Shown here: positions 26,834-37,728 of the stretch, one piece after another
Position numbering within the stretch: position 1 is the stretch's first letter
How the letters are laid out: every line of letters begins with the position of its first letter
NCBI RefSeq assembly: GCF_000238355.1
Contig: NZ_AHCA01000005.1
Location: 287,656 to 351,655 of the forward strand
DNA: 64,000 nucleotides
Reading direction: 5' to 3'
Origin: Pseudoalteromonas haloplanktis ATCC 14393
Lineage (GTDB): Bacteria; Pseudomonadota; Gammaproteobacteria; Enterobacterales; Alteromonadaceae
Made by a program: the position numbers and the translations under genes
The notes under the pieces: generated by a model
The model's input: only the letters and a program-made list of their open reading frames with translations
What the model was told of the DNA's origin: nothing
Databases searched by the model: none

Positions 26834-28351
26834 TTAATATTTTGCAGCTTCGCCTTCTTTAGGTAATGATTTTAAAATGAAATCTCGTAGATCATTATTC
26901 GAGCTTTCTAAATCTGCATGGCGTAAGTACATCATATGACCACTACGGTAGCCTTTAAAACTTAAGCGGTCACGCATTTTACTACTTGGATCAAGTTGCC
27001 ACATAGTGTACTTGGCATCAAAGTAATTGGTTGCGCCATCAAAATAACCCGATTGGATCATTACATTTAAGTAAGGGTTTTGCGCCATTGCTAAACGTAA
27101 GTTTTCACCAGTATTATTATTTGTACGATCCCACGGATGAACATTACCAAACAAGTTATATTTAACATCTGTTTTATAGTTTAATTCATCACGTAAATAG
27201 TGATTGATTGCCGGTGTAAAAGAGTGCAGCCATGATGTAAGTTCCGCCCAATAGTCAGGAGATTCACCCGCATCACGCTTATCAATACCTAAGTAGCGAG
27301 AGTCTAAACGACCTACTGTTTGGCCGCGTTCACGCAGTAACTCTTTCCAGAAAAAGTTATTTGGAATGTCGAGGTTGTTTTGCGCTACAAACTTTTCTGA
27401 CACACCCGCATATAAAGCCATTTGTTTGATGATGGCTTGTTTTTCCTCAGCAGCAATAAATCCCCCTTTTGCGATAGCAGGCAGTAATTTATTAACGGTA
27501 AACTCTTCCACTTCAGGCAGTAATTCGTCTAAATCTTTTGCTTGCAGTGCAGGGCTGAGTGCTTTGTGGTACCAAGCGGTTGCGGCAAAGTAAGGTAAGC
27601 GGTTCGCCGCTTCCACTGGGCCTTCACGTTTAATACCAATCTCTGTTGGAGAGACTAACACCACACCATTTATGTACATCCATTGGCGATTTTGTAGCTC
27701 ATGAGCAAGGCCTGAAACACGGGTTGTGCCGTAGCTTTCACCAATTAAAAATTTAGGCGAGCGCCAGCGTTCGTTGCGTGATACAAAAGTGTTTAACCAC
27801 TCGGCTAAATATTTAATATCAGCATTAACACCAAAAAACATTTTTTGCTGTGCTTCTTTGCTTGGTAGTTCGCCTTTGTCGTTTTCAAGAACGCGTGAAT
27901 AGCCGGTATTGACTGGGTTAACATAAACAATATCGGCAACATCAAGTACTGAATAAGGATTGTCCTTTATACCGTAAGGCTGAATAGGGTAGCCTTCGTC
28001 ATCAATTTTTAACACCCGTGGGCCAGTATAAGCAATGTGCATCCATACTGAGGCCGATCCCGGTCCCCCATTGAATGAGATCAGTAATGGGCGTTTAGTG
28101 CGATCATCAACTTTATCACGTTCATAGTAAGTGTATTGTAATGTAGCTACAGCATCACCGTTATCATCCCATACAGGTTGTGTGCCTGTGGTTGCTGTAT
28201 AAGTAAAGCGCTCCCCATTGATACGCGCTTTATGTTCGGTGACAACTTTGCTGTCGACATCAATGCGACGTTGGTTTTCTGCGTAACTGGTTGTACTGAC
28301 AGTTAAAGTAAGTACAGCTAGTGAGAAACTAATGATACTGATAAGCTTCAT
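26834..28351 (-). CDS. Secreted S10 family serine carboxypeptidase
   Basis: A 505-residue exported alpha/beta-hydrolase. Signal peptide about residues 1-24 (ending SYA). NGGPGSAS (about 94-101) forms the oxyanion region, GESYG carries the nucleophile Ser206, the acid is probably in QSGYFDGAT and the histidine in SGHMMY near the C-terminus. All three triad elements are seen. It likely degrades peptides in the periplasm or outside, typical of marine heterotrophs. Transcribed alone. Confidence 0.9.
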   Translation of the reverse strand: MKLISIISFSLAVLTLTVSTTSYAENQRRIDVDSKVVTEHKARINGERFTYTATTGTQPVWDDNGDAVATLQYTYYERDKVDDRTKRPLLISFNGGPGSASVWMHIAYTGPRVLKIDDEGYPIQPYGIKDNPYSVLDVADIVYVNPVNTGYSRVLENDKGELPSKEAQQKMFFGVNADIKYLAEWLNTFVSRNERWRSPKFLIGESYGTTRVSGLAHELQNRQWMYINGVVLVSPTEIGIKREGPVEAANRLPYFAATAWYHKALSPALQAKDLDELLPEVEEFTVNKLLPAIAKGGFIAAEEKQAIIKQMALYAGVSEKFVAQNNLDIPNNFFWKELLRERGQTVGRLDSRYLGIDKRDAGESPDYWAELTSWLHSFTPAINHYLRDELNYKTDVKYNLFGNVHPWDRTNNNTGENLRLAMAQNPYLNVMIQSGYFDGATNYFDAKYTMWQLDPSSKMRDRLSFKGYRSGHMMYLRHADLESSNNDLRDFILKSLPKEGEAAKY

Positions 28352-28619
28352 GGTTTATCCTTTAGATAATTGTTAACCTATTAAAGATAATTTCTAGGTA
28401 AATAACAAAGGGAATGAGACTAGACGCCAATATTAGTCGGTAAGAGGTAGACAATAATATTATCCTAAAGGGAACTACTATGCTTTTATGCGTATATTTG
28501 CGGTAGGATATTTTGCTTAAAGCAATAATAAAGTATATTCCATACTTAGTTCTTATTTTTATTTTTTATTCGTAAATAATTTTTATCGGCATTGTTCCGC
28601 TGAAGTGTTGAGAAGATAT

Positions 28620-29852
28620 ATGCAAAGAGTGTTAGTAGTTGAAGATAGTAAAGTTGTCCAGCAAGTATTACGGCACTTATCCGCTCATTATCTTGATGTA
28701 GCGATTGACTTTGCTTGGTCACTTGCACAGGGCAAGGAGTTTATTGCAAAACACCAATACACACTTGCGTTAGTTGATTTAACCCTGCCTGATGCAATGG
28801 ATGGCCAAGTAGTAAAATACACCTTAGAGCACGCTATTCCTACAGTTGTGCTTACATCTACCATTGATGAATATAAACGCCAGCAGATATTAGAGCTGGG
28901 TGTGGTTGATTATGTGATCAAAGATAATCGTGATTCTTATCATTATGCTATTAAATTAGTGTCACAGTTATTGCGTAATCAAGGGTGTAAGGCGTTGATC
29001 GCTGATGACTCGTTATTGAGTCGCTCACTTATGAGGCAAATGCTCGAAAAACAGTTATTTGATGTGCAAGATGCCCATGATGGTAAGCAAGCATTACAGA
29101 TTATTAAAAATGATCCAGAGATCAAGTTACTTTTGACCGATTACGCAATGCCGACCATGGATGGTTTTGAGCTAGTTAAAGCTGTGCGAAATATTCGCGG
29201 CCGTGATGATCTCGCTATTATAGGCTTATCTGGTGCTGGTAAGCATGGTTTATCTGCGCGGTTTATCAAATTTGGTGCGAATGACTTTTTAACAAAACCC
29301 TTTATGAATGAAGAGTTTCATTGCCGTGTGTTGCAAACTATGGAGCAACTTGCACTTATTGCTGATATCAAAGAAAGTGCGTTTCGCGATGATTTAACCA
29401 ACCTTTATAATCGTCGTTATTTTTATCAATTTGCTGAAAAACTGTTAAAAGAAACCTCTCGCACTAATTGCTTAGCATTACTTGATATTGATTTTTTTAA
29501 AGCGATTAATGATAAGTTTGGTCATGAAGCAGGGGATCAAGCGCTAAAACAGGTGGCATCATTATTACGGAGTTCGTTTCAAGATTTCACTGTTGCACGG
29601 GTTGGTGGTGAAGAATTTGCAATCGTGTTAACTGATGTGGGGTTAGATCAAGCATACCCGCTGCTAGATGCATTTAGAGTCAGGTTGTCAGAGTATGAAT
29701 TTGTGATAAATGGTCAAGCATTTGCGATAACGGTAAGTATTGGTTTAACTAAATTTCAAAATGTGACGTTAACCAGCGCTATGCGCTCGGCGGATAAAGC
29801 CTTGTATCAAGCAAAAGAGCGAAATCGTGACTGTGTTGTAAAGCAAAATTAG
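28620..29852 (+). CDS. Response regulator diguanylate cyclase (two receivers and GGDEF)
   Basis: 410 residues: receiver 1 (about 1-118, Asp53 in ALVDLTLP), receiver 2 (about 122-242, Asp174 in LLTDYAMP) and GGDEF (about 250-410) with an intact GGEEF at 329-333, so it should make c-di-GMP. The inhibitory RxxD site is not seen at its usual place. The ATG at 28620 is preferred because the protein then begins directly with the receiver strand; a GTG 15 bases earlier is possible. No kinase gene is adjacent. The S10 gene diverges 268 bases upstream, and a terminator that is also an NtrC-like site follows. Confidence 0.92.
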   Translation: MQRVLVVEDSKVVQQVLRHLSAHYLDVAIDFAWSLAQGKEFIAKHQYTLALVDLTLPDAMDGQVVKYTLEHAIPTVVLTSTIDEYKRQQILELGVVDYVIKDNRDSYHYAIKLVSQLLRNQGCKALIADDSLLSRSLMRQMLEKQLFDVQDAHDGKQALQIIKNDPEIKLLLTDYAMPTMDGFELVKAVRNIRGRDDLAIIGLSGAGKHGLSARFIKFGANDFLTKPFMNEEFHCRVLQTMEQLALIADIKESAFRDDLTNLYNRRYFYQFAEKLLKETSRTNCLALLDIDFFKAINDKFGHEAGDQALKQVASLLRSSFQDFTVARVGGEEFAIVLTDVGLDQAYPLLDAFRVRLSEYEFVINGQAFAITVSIGLTKFQNVTLTSAMRSADKALYQAKERNRDCVVKQN

Positions 29853-29857
29853 CGAGC

Positions 29858-29874
29858 TGCACCACGACAGTAAA
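29858..29874. promoter_or_regulatory. Weak second NtrC half-site
   Basis: TGCACC followed by a poor partner AGTAAA. Its centre is 30 bases from the strong site, close to three helical turns, the arrangement of paired NtrC sites at E. coli glnA. Weak on its own. Confidence 0.3.
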
Positions 29875-29881
29875 GATGTTA

Positions 29882-29910
29882 AAAAAATGCACCTTCGTGG
29901 TGCATTTTTT
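29882..29910 (+). terminator. Terminator of the diguanylate cyclase gene
   Basis: Perfect 12-base arms AAAAAATGCACC and GGTGCATTTTTT around TTCGT, ending in six T, 29 bases after the stop codon. Confidence 0.85.
29888..29904. promoter_or_regulatory. Candidate NtrC enhancer site of glnK-amtB, inside the terminator hairpin
   Basis: TGCACC-N5-GGTGCA has both half-sites identical to the classical enterobacterial NtrC site and the right spacing. Its centre is about 97 bases upstream of the start predicted from the sigma54 promoter at 29967, a normal enhancer distance. Confidence 0.65.
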
Positions 29911-29938
29911 GTGGGGTGGATTTATTTTACTTGTTTAA

Positions 29939-30367
<429 letters not shown>

Positions 30368-30376
30368 GGGGGCTTT

Positions 30377-31606
30377 ATGGAAAACACAATAATAGAACTG
30401 AAGTTTTCGTTAGATACATTTTATTTCTTAATATCAGGTATTTTAGTTATGTGGATGGCGGCAGGTTTCGCCATGTTAGAAGCGGGCTTAGTCCGTTCAA
30501 AAAATACCACAGAGATCTTAACTAAGAACGTGGCGCTTTATGCTATTGCGTGTACCATGTTTTTATTAGTTGGCTACAACATCATGTATGTAGACAATGC
30601 CGAAGGCGGATTAATCCCATCGTTTGGAACACTTATTGGCACTCAAGCTGGAGATGCTGATCATTCATTAGAGTCTGATTTCTTCTTCCAAGTGGTATTC
30701 GTTGCAACGGCTATGTCGATTGTATCGGGCGCCGTTGCTGAACGTATGAAGTTGTGGGCTTTCCTTGCCTTTGCAATCGTACTAACTGGCATTATTTACC
30801 CAATTGAAGGCTATTGGACTTGGGGCGGTGGCTTCTTATCTGAAATGGGCTTTGTTGATTTTGCTGGTTCAGCCATTGTTCACGGTACTGGCGCCGCGGC
30901 TGCACTAGCTGGTGTATTAATGTTAGGTGCGCGTAAAGGTAAATACGGTAAAAATGGTGAAATCTACCCAATTCCTGGCTCTAACTTACCACTTGCTACA
31001 CTAGGTACTTTTATTCTGTGGATGGGTTGGTTTGGCTTTAATGGTGGTTCGCAACTACTTATTTCTGATGCTGAAAATGCCACTGCGGTAGGTAAAATCC
31101 TACTTAACACCAACGCTGCTGCGGCAACAGGTGCAATTGCAGCACTGTTTGTATGTAAAGTGTTATGGGGTAAAGCTGATTTAACTATGGTACTAAATGG
31201 TGCACTTGCAGGCTTAGTAGTGATTACCGCTGACCCATTATCACCATCACCATTACTTGCGTGTTTACTGGGTATTTTAGGTGGCTCACTCGTTGTATTT
31301 AGTATTGTTGCGCTAGACAAAATTAAAATTGATGATCCAGTTGGTGCCATTTCAGTGCACGGTGTGTGCGGTATCTTGGGGATTATCTTAGTGCCAGTAT
31401 CAAATGCCGATGCTTCATTTGTTACTCAATTAATTGGCTTAGTATGTATCTTAGGCTTCGTGTTTATCGCTTCACTTATTGTGTGGACTATCCTTAAGAA
31501 AACCATGGGTATCCGTGTAACAGAAGAAGAAGAGTTAAACGGTATGGATCAGCACGATTGTGGTATCGATGCCTACCCTGAGTTTGTTTCAGTACGTAGT
31601 AACTAA
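30377..31606 (+). CDS. amtB: Ammonium transporter
   Basis: A 409-residue Amt/Rh-family channel with about 11 membrane helices. The pore histidines are in DFAGSAIVHGTG and ISVHGVCG. The N-terminus lacks an obvious signal peptide, unlike E. coli AmtB, and resembles the shorter Amt forms. Coupled to GlnK, which closes it when nitrogen is plentiful. The ribosome site GGGGGC lies in the nine-base gap after glnK. Confidence 0.95.
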   Translation: MENTIIELKFSLDTFYFLISGILVMWMAAGFAMLEAGLVRSKNTTEILTKNVALYAIACTMFLLVGYNIMYVDNAEGGLIPSFGTLIGTQAGDADHSLESDFFFQVVFVATAMSIVSGAVAERMKLWAFLAFAIVLTGIIYPIEGYWTWGGGFLSEMGFVDFAGSAIVHGTGAAAALAGVLMLGARKGKYGKNGEIYPIPGSNLPLATLGTFILWMGWFGFNGGSQLLISDAENATAVGKILLNTNAAAATGAIAALFVCKVLWGKADLTMVLNGALAGLVVITADPLSPSPLLACLLGILGGSLVVFSIVALDKIKIDDPVGAISVHGVCGILGIILVPVSNADASFVTQLIGLVCILGFVFIASLIVWTILKKTMGIRVTEEEELNGMDQHDCGIDAYPEFVSVRSN

Positions 31607-31640
31607 GCGAATAATTTAAAAATCATTGTGTGTTCAGAAC

Positions 31641-31670
31641 AAAGTCCTAATTTCGATTAGGACTTTTTTT
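31641..31670 (+). terminator. Terminator of glnK-amtB
   Basis: Perfect 11-base stem AAAGTCCTAAT/ATTAGGACTTT with a TTCG tetraloop and seven T. Confidence 0.92.
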
Positions 31671-31777
31671 GTGTTTGCAATAAAAAGTTATTGATAAAAC
31701 TCAGCGTATTCGGGTAGGAAAATAAGGATTTAGTGTCTACTCTTTAAATGACATTAACTACAAATAAAAGGCTAGCT

Positions 31778-31939
31778 ATGGATAACAAATTACTTTTGAT
31801 CATTCTGTCGATATTTTTACCTCCGGTGGCCGTATTCTTAAAAGCTGGAGTTGGTAAAGATCTGATTATTAATATTATCTTGTGTTTTATCTTTTTTATT
31901 CCGGCAATGGTTCATTCACTATGGCTGTGTACACGCTAA
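31778..31939 (+). CDS. Pmp3/YqaE-family small membrane peptide
   Basis: A 53-residue protein with two membrane helices (about 3-22 and 28-50). It has the signature LSIFLPPVAVFLKAGVGKD followed by IILCFIFFIPAMVHSLW of the UPF0057/Pmp3 family, stress-linked membrane peptides whose role in bacteria is unclear. An upstream in-frame ATG at 31748 would add ten residues that are not part of the family. Single gene. Confidence 0.9.
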   Translation: MDNKLLLIILSIFLPPVAVFLKAGVGKDLIINIILCFIFFIPAMVHSLWLCTR

Positions 31940-32025
31940 GTTTCAGTGACTGTTAATTTTACTGGTGTTAGTATTGCGCTTATAGCACCTGTAAAATTAA
32001 CTTCTGGAACTAAATAGCAACGTCA

Positions 32026-34377
32026 ATGGCTGATAAAAAAGATCCTCGCTCTAGTAAAACTCCACCAAAGCGCCCAACAAAAAAAGCGTCAAGTACAGCA
32101 TCTAAGTCAGTGAAAAAAACACCGACTAAAAAAACGCCGACAAAAAATATAAAAAAACGTGGTATCGGTCGTCAGCTTTGGTCTATTTTTTGGAAACTCA
32201 GCTTAGCTGGCATAATTGCTATGGCGTTATATTTAATTTACCTCGATGCAAAAATCACCCGCCAATTTGAAGGCAATAAATGGCAGCTACCTGCACAAGT
32301 TTATGCTAGGGCAATGGGCTTTTACCCTGGGCAATTTTTATCTAGTCAAGAAGTCGTGTGGGAGCTTGATAGGTTAAATTATAGCTCGGTGAATAAACTC
32401 AGCCGAACCGGGCAATATGTAAAAGCAGACGATAGCATTAAAATTTTCCGCCGCGAATTTGAGTTTTATGATGGTTTAGAACAAGCACAAGTTATTGAGC
32501 TGCGTTTTGCGGGTCAAAAACTTGCCAGCATTAAAGATAAGTTTGGCAGACGCTTAAATAGCGCTCGCTTGGAGCCCGTACAAATTGCTCGGATTGGTAA
32601 TGATTCAAAACAAGACCGTGAATTTGTACCACTGGATAAGTTTCCACCTATGCTTACAGATACACTTTTAGTGGTTGAAGATCAGAACTTTTATCAACAC
32701 CACGGTGTATCCGTATTTTCGATCATGCGTGCTTTATATAGCAATATAAAAGCAGGGCGCACTGTTCAGGGTGGCAGTACGTTAACTCAGCAGTTGGCAA
32801 AAAATATTTATTTAACGCGAGACCGCACGCTGATACGCAAATTTAATGAAGCATTGATCGCGTTAATTTTAGATTATCGTTATTCAAAAGATCAAATATT
32901 AGAAGCCTACCTAAATGAGGTGTATCTTGGTCAATCGTATAACCAAGGTGTGCATGGTATGGGCTTGGCGTCTGAATTTTATTTTTCTAAACCGGTCGAT
33001 GAGCTAGAGTACGATCAAATAGCGCTACTTGTTGCTATGGTGAAAGGACCTTCATACTATAATCCTCGCCGTTACCCTGAGCGCACTATGGAACGTCGTG
33101 ATTTAGTATTACGGTTAATGGTTGATAATAAATTGATTGATACCCGCGAATACCGTGCTGCTTTAAAACGGCCAATCGACATTGCACCAATGAAGGATAG
33201 CTTGCCTAAATCATACCCTGGTTATTTAGAGCTGGTGGATCGTGAGCTGAAAAAATTACTACCTGATCAAGAAGTACTTGATGCTGGCGTGCGCGTGTTT
33301 ACGTATTTTGACTTACAAAAACAAACAGCAATGGAAGAAGCCATTGAAAAAAGCCTGCCGTATCTCGAAAAACGTGCTGCTACGGAGCAGCTTGAAGCGG
33401 CAATGATCTCAGTTAATGTAGAGAAGGGCGGGGTATCAGCTTTAGTTGCAGGGCGTGATCCACGTTTCTTAGGGTTTAATCGAGTATTAGATACAAAACG
33501 AAACATTGGCTCGTTAGTAAAACCTGCGGTGTATTTAACGGCGTTGGGGTTACCCCACTATAACTTAGCAACGCTCTTGGATGATTCACCAGTGCAAGTA
33601 ACTAATGAACAGGGCAAAGTGTGGCAGCCTGAAAATTTTGACCATCAATATCGCGGTATGATGCCGCTGTATAGAGCTTTTAGTAACAGCATCAATATAC
33701 CAGCGGTGAATCTAGGCCTAGATGTTGGAGTCGATAAAGTGGCTGATACGCTTACCAAGCTCGGTGCAAAAGGTCATATTCGTCATTACCCATCATTACT
33801 ACTTGGGGCGCTTGAAATGTCGAGTTTTGAAGTCGCTCAGCTTTATACCACATTGGCGGCAGATGGTGAGTATCGCCAATTGACATCAATTTCAGCGTTA
33901 ACGGATTCAGTCGGAAAGGTGCTCTATCAGCATAATATCAGCTCGCAGCCGCGCTTTGATAAAGACGCGCTATACATGACAAAATATGCGATGAAACGGG
34001 TTACAAAAGATGGTACTGCAAAACGCTTAAATGCCCATTTTCCATCAATTCAATTGGCGGGTAAAACCGGCACTAGTAATGATTTACGTGATAGTTGGTA
34101 TGCAGGTTTTGATCAAAATACGGTAACTGTCGCATGGCTTGGCCGTGATGATAACAAAAGCACTGGATTAACAGGCAGTGTTGGTGCACTAGAAACCTAT
34201 ATTCGCTATCTTAAACCACTTAATCCAGAGTCTATTGCTGATACTCGTCCGCCCTCGATCCGCTGGGCATTTGTTAATGAACAGACGGGTAAACAAGCAC
34301 CTCCGGGCTGTGGTAAGGTCATTCAACTCCCATTGCGAGTTAGTGAGTTTGAGCCAAGACCTAGTTGTCAGCGTTAA
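32026..34377 (+). CDS. mrcB: Penicillin-binding protein 1B
   Basis: A 783-residue bifunctional peptidoglycan synthase. A lysine-rich cytosolic tail (1-50) and one membrane helix (about 52-74) lead to a UB2H domain, the glycosyltransferase with catalytic Glu218 (VVEDQNFYQHHG) and GGSTLTQQLAKN, and the transpeptidase with SLVK at 496-499, SIN at 555-557 and KTG at 680-682. All catalytic motifs are intact. In E. coli mrcB lies near hemL and clcA, as here. Confidence 0.96.
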   Translation: MADKKDPRSSKTPPKRPTKKASSTASKSVKKTPTKKTPTKNIKKRGIGRQLWSIFWKLSLAGIIAMALYLIYLDAKITRQFEGNKWQLPAQVYARAMGFYPGQFLSSQEVVWELDRLNYSSVNKLSRTGQYVKADDSIKIFRREFEFYDGLEQAQVIELRFAGQKLASIKDKFGRRLNSARLEPVQIARIGNDSKQDREFVPLDKFPPMLTDTLLVVEDQNFYQHHGVSVFSIMRALYSNIKAGRTVQGGSTLTQQLAKNIYLTRDRTLIRKFNEALIALILDYRYSKDQILEAYLNEVYLGQSYNQGVHGMGLASEFYFSKPVDELEYDQIALLVAMVKGPSYYNPRRYPERTMERRDLVLRLMVDNKLIDTREYRAALKRPIDIAPMKDSLPKSYPGYLELVDRELKKLLPDQEVLDAGVRVFTYFDLQKQTAMEEAIEKSLPYLEKRAATEQLEAAMISVNVEKGGVSALVAGRDPRFLGFNRVLDTKRNIGSLVKPAVYLTALGLPHYNLATLLDDSPVQVTNEQGKVWQPENFDHQYRGMMPLYRAFSNSINIPAVNLGLDVGVDKVADTLTKLGAKGHIRHYPSLLLGALEMSSFEVAQLYTTLAADGEYRQLTSISALTDSVGKVLYQHNISSQPRFDKDALYMTKYAMKRVTKDGTAKRLNAHFPSIQLAGKTGTSNDLRDSWYAGFDQNTVTVAWLGRDDNKSTGLTGSVGALETYIRYLKPLNPESIADTRPPSIRWAFVNEQTGKQAPPGCGKVIQLPLRVSEFEPRPSCQR

Positions 34378-34396
34378 GTGTATTGAAGTGACTTAT

Positions 34397-34432
34397 AAAC
34401 AAACGCAGCAACCTAGGTTGCTGCGTTTGTTT
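34397..34432. terminator. Bidirectional palindrome between mrcB and the chemoreceptor gene
   Basis: A perfect 36-base palindrome centred on CCTAGG with AAAC/GTTT ends, between two converging genes. T runs are short, so it may act mainly as a hairpin boundary. Confidence 0.7.
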
Positions 34433-34446
34433 AGCAAGTAAGCTGA

Positions 34447-36288
34447 TCAAGGTTTAAAAAATTGCATCGCACTGCTTAGTTGCTCAGACAGCTGGCTGAT
34501 TGTCTTTGTATCTACAGAGCTTGAATGCGCGGAGTTTTGTGCTTTTATTGCTAACGTACTGATCTGTTGCGAATCTTTTAAAACTTGGCTGGTGGCAATG
34601 GATTGTGATTGTACCCGCTGAGCTATTAACTTACCTTGTAATGTTATTTCTTGCATACTCTGTTGCGCATTTTGCAGCACGCTATTTGTATTGTTAGCTG
34701 ACTGTACGCAATGCACCATTTTATCAACACTTGAGCGCATTTTCTGCTGTGTATCGTCAGAGGCATGTTGCAAAGAACTGATGATTTGATGAATTTCTTG
34801 AGTTTGTAGTTGAGTCCGCTGAGCTAAGGTTCTTACTTCATCCGCTACCACAGCAAAACCACGACCTTGTTCGCCCGCACGTGCAGCCTCAATAGCTGCA
34901 TTAAGTGCTAATAAGTTAGTTTGATCCGCTATTTCACTGATCCCTTTACTGACTTTACTTATATTTTGACTGTCTTTGGCTAGGCGATCTAAAGCATGTT
35001 GATTGTCACTGAATTCAACTTGTAGATCGTGCATAAACTCAGCAAGTTCCATGGTGTTATGTGAGCTTTCTAAGACGTGATCTGCCGCTGTTTGCGCAAT
35101 CAGCATGGCTTGGTTTGCAGCGTCTTCGACCGTATGTGCGCTGTCAGCCATTTCACTCAAGGCGCTGTGAATGGTATTGACGCGATTTTGTTGCTCACCG
35201 ACATCAAGGTTTGTTTGATGGCTTGCTTGTTCAAGAGAAATTATTGCGCTACTTAAATCGAATGTTGTTTGATTAACCTGTGCCAAGAAACCTTTAAATG
35301 CGTTCAGTAAGGCATTATATCGAGTAGTGATTATGCTCATTTCATCACTGCCAATAGTGTCTAACTTGGCATTTAAATTACCATTTGCAGCATGCTCTGC
35401 TGCGTTAGCGAAGCGAGTGATACCGTCAACCACCGCAAAGTAGAAACCAATTAATAGGTAACAAGCGCTGAGCAAGCTAAATAAAGAAGCAAGCAGTACT
35501 GTGTTTCTGATCCATTGCTGTTGTTGTAACTTTTCACTAATTAGCTGTTCTAACATTGGCACACTTGCAGCAATCAAGTGACGGGTATCGTTGATAACCT
35601 CGGTATGTAATTGTGTGAATTCAGCTTGGGTCAGTGCCAGCTCATCAGGTTCAAGTATTCTCTTATCTATAGCTGTTTTAAAATTAATAATACTCTGCTC
35701 AAGCTTACTGAGTTGTGGTGTAATTTTTGCGCCGACTTGTTTGTTGGCATCTGTCGCAACTTGTAAGGTGGTGCGAACATTTGCTAAATATTGTGGTAAT
35801 GATTTCGATAGGTTAGATAAACTAATAAATGTTGCAGGAGTAAACGATTGGCGCTCTAGTACGGTGTCGGCACTTTGCTTTATTTGATGTAGTTGCGAAA
35901 TTAAGGCGGGCAGCGGTGAGACTAATGTACGATTTAAATAGGCGCTCGCTAACTGCTCGTCAAGGGCTAACTTTGAAGCTGTAGATATGTGTTCTAATGC
36001 CTCGTTCGATTGAGCATCTGTAACCGAATAGCCGTAGGAGCGAGCGATAGCGGCATTATTATCTGTACGTGAATTTAAATAGTTATCAAGTACAGCACTG
36101 TAGCTATGCAAGCCATGGCGTTTAGATTGCGATACTTCAATATTATTAGTAAGCAAAGACAATAAAAAAAATAAACTAACGCTTAAAGGCACTAATAAAA
36201 TACCAAACACTAAACTAATTTTGGTTTTATATTTGAGGTTTGCCATCAAATTGATAGCGGGGGAAGTTATGCGTCTTAATCCTGACAT
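34447..36288 (-). CDS. Methyl-accepting chemotaxis protein
   Basis: 613 residues. Membrane helices at about 25-47 and 264-288 enclose a helical periplasmic ligand domain (about 48-262), followed by HAMP and a signalling domain. The conserved hairpin tip is [20 protein letters not shown] with [13 protein letters not shown]. There is no C-terminal CheR/CheB-binding pentapeptide. The ligand is unknown. It stands where fhuACDB stands in E. coli, between mrcB and hemL. Confidence 0.93.
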   Translation of the reverse strand: MSGLRRITSPAINLMANLKYKTKISLVFGILLVPLSVSLFFLLSLLTNNIEVSQSKRHGLHSYSAVLDNYLNSRTDNNAAIARSYGYSVTDAQSNEALEHISTASKLALDEQLASAYLNRTLVSPLPALISQLHQIKQSADTVLERQSFTPATFISLSNLSKSLPQYLANVRTTLQVATDANKQVGAKITPQLSKLEQSIINFKTAIDKRILEPDELALTQAEFTQLHTEVINDTRHLIAASVPMLEQLISEKLQQQQWIRNTVLLASLFSLLSACYLLIGFYFAVVDGITRFANAAEHAANGNLNAKLDTIGSDEMSIITTRYNALLNAFKGFLAQVNQTTFDLSSAIISLEQASHQTNLDVGEQQNRVNTIHSALSEMADSAHTVEDAANQAMLIAQTAADHVLESSHNTMELAEFMHDLQVEFSDNQHALDRLAKDSQNISKVSKGISEIADQTNLLALNAAIEAARAGEQGRGFAVVADEVRTLAQRTQLQTQEIHQIISSLQHASDDTQQKMRSSVDKMVHCVQSANNTNSVLQNAQQSMQEITLQGKLIAQRVQSQSIATSQVLKDSQQISTLAIKAQNSAHSSSVDTKTISQLSEQLSSAMQFFKP

Positions 36289-36377
36289 AGAGCTCTCTTG
36301 ATGGCTTAGTTGTTAATACTTATTACTAAGACCGCATACCTTGGTAATATCATTCATTGATATGAGAGCTGAAGCAA

Positions 36378-36401
36378 AAAAAAGCCCTTACGGGCTTTTT
36401 T
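36378..36401 (-). terminator. Terminator of hemL
   Basis: AAAAAAGCCC/GGGCTTTTTT with a TTAC loop, 18 bases after the hemL stop; on the minus strand it ends in a run of eight T. Confidence 0.88.
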
Positions 36402-36419
36402 ATCACTTAAAATTAAAAC

Positions 36420-37700
36420 TTAAAGCTTAGCGAACGCACGCTCGGCGGCGGCGATGGTATCGGCGATTTCTTGTTCTGAGTGCTCAGAGCAAACAAAGCC
36501 CGCTTCAAACGCTGAAGGTGCTAAGTACACGCCCTCTTCAAGCATTAAGTGGAAGAACTTTTTAAAGCGCTCTAAATCACATTGAGTAGCTTGTTGGTAA
36601 GTGGTTACTTTTTCTTGTTCAGTAAAGAAGAAACCATACATGCCACCGGCGTAGTTTGTGGTCAGTGGGATACCCGCTTTTTTAGCCGCGGCTTCAAAGC
36701 CCTCACAAATTGCTTTGCTTTTTGCTTCAAGCTCAGCGTGTAGGCCATCAACACATAAAAGTTCAAGTGCTTTTAAGCCTGCGGCCATAGCGATTGGGTT
36801 ACCAGACAATGTACCAGCTTGGTAAACAGGGCCGACTGGCGCAATGTAATCCATGATCTCAGTTTTACCACCAAAAGCACCGACAGGCATACCACCACCA
36901 ATGACTTTACCTAAACAAGTTAAGTCAGGAGTGATATTGTAGTAAGCTTGTGCGCCACCTAGTGCTACGCGAAAGCCGGTCATGACTTCGTCAAAAATAA
37001 GCACTGATTTGTACTCATCACATACCGCGCGCAGGCCTTCTAAAAAGCCAGGAACCGGCGGGATACAGTTCATGTTACCGGCTACAGGCTCTACGATAAT
37101 ACAGGCGATTTCGTCGGCGTACTTGGCGAAAATAGCTTTTACTTCATCAAGGTTGTTAAACGACACTGTTAAGGTGTGTTTAGCAAAATCTTCCGGAATA
37201 CCCGGTGAGTTTGGTACACCCATTGTTAATGCGCCCGAACCGGCTTTTACTAACAATGAATCTGCGTGACCGTGGTAACAGCCTTCAAATTTAAGTATTT
37301 TGTCACGGCCGGTAAAACCACGCGCTAAACGGATCGCACTCATGGTGGCTTCAGTGCCTGAGCTTACCATGCGTACTTTTTCAATTGATGGCACAAGCTG
37401 TTTTACTTTTTCAGCCATGAAAATTTCAGTTTCAGTGGGGGCACCATAACTAAGGCCATTTTCTACCGCATCAAGTACCGCTTGTTTAATGGCTGGGTGA
37501 TTATGGCCCATGATCATCGGGCCCCATGAGCCTACATAATCAATGTAACGATTGCCATCGGCATCAAAGGTAAATGGGCCTTGCGCTTTAGTTATAAACA
37601 GCGGCGTACCGCCAACACCATTAAAGGCACGTACTGGTGAGTTTACGCCACCAGGGATAGACGCTTGGGCGCGGGCAAATAAATCTTGGCTAATTGTCAT
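36420..37700 (-). CDS. hemL: Glutamate-1-semialdehyde 2,1-aminomutase
   Basis: A 426-residue PLP enzyme making 5-aminolevulinate for haem. Start at 37700 ([12 protein letters not shown]) is chosen over an upstream ATG because AGGA lies seven bases before it and the family begins here. [22 protein letters not shown], the [11 protein letters not shown] segment and the PLP lysine in [11 protein letters not shown] are present. pyrB ends 28 bases upstream on the same strand, so the two may share a transcript. Confidence 0.97.
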   Translation of the reverse strand: MTISQDLFARAQASIPGGVNSPVRAFNGVGGTPLFITKAQGPFTFDADGNRYIDYVGSWGPMIMGHNHPAIKQAVLDAVENGLSYGAPTETEIFMAEKVKQLVPSIEKVRMVSSGTEATMSAIRLARGFTGRDKILKFEGCYHGHADSLLVKAGSGALTMGVPNSPGIPEDFAKHTLTVSFNNLDEVKAIFAKYADEIACIIVEPVAGNMNCIPPVPGFLEGLRAVCDEYKSVLIFDEVMTGFRVALGGAQAYYNITPDLTCLGKVIGGGMPVGAFGGKTEIMDYIAPVGPVYQAGTLSGNPIAMAAGLKALELLCVDGLHAELEAKSKAICEGFEAAAKKAGIPLTTNYAGGMYGFFFTEQEKVTTYQQATQCDLERFKKFFHLMLEEGVYLAPSAFEAGFVCSEHSEQEIADTIAAAERAFAKL

Positions 37701-37728
37701 GAAAAATCCTATTAGTTGTACTGGTAGA

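Noticed and set aside
34447..36288. Ferrichrome uptake genes expected between mrcB and hemL by E. coli synteny
   Set aside because: The space holds a chemoreceptor; no fhuACDB-like sequence is found.
36420..37728. pyrI after pyrB
   Set aside because: The next gene is hemL; no regulatory chain of aspartate transcarbamylase is present.
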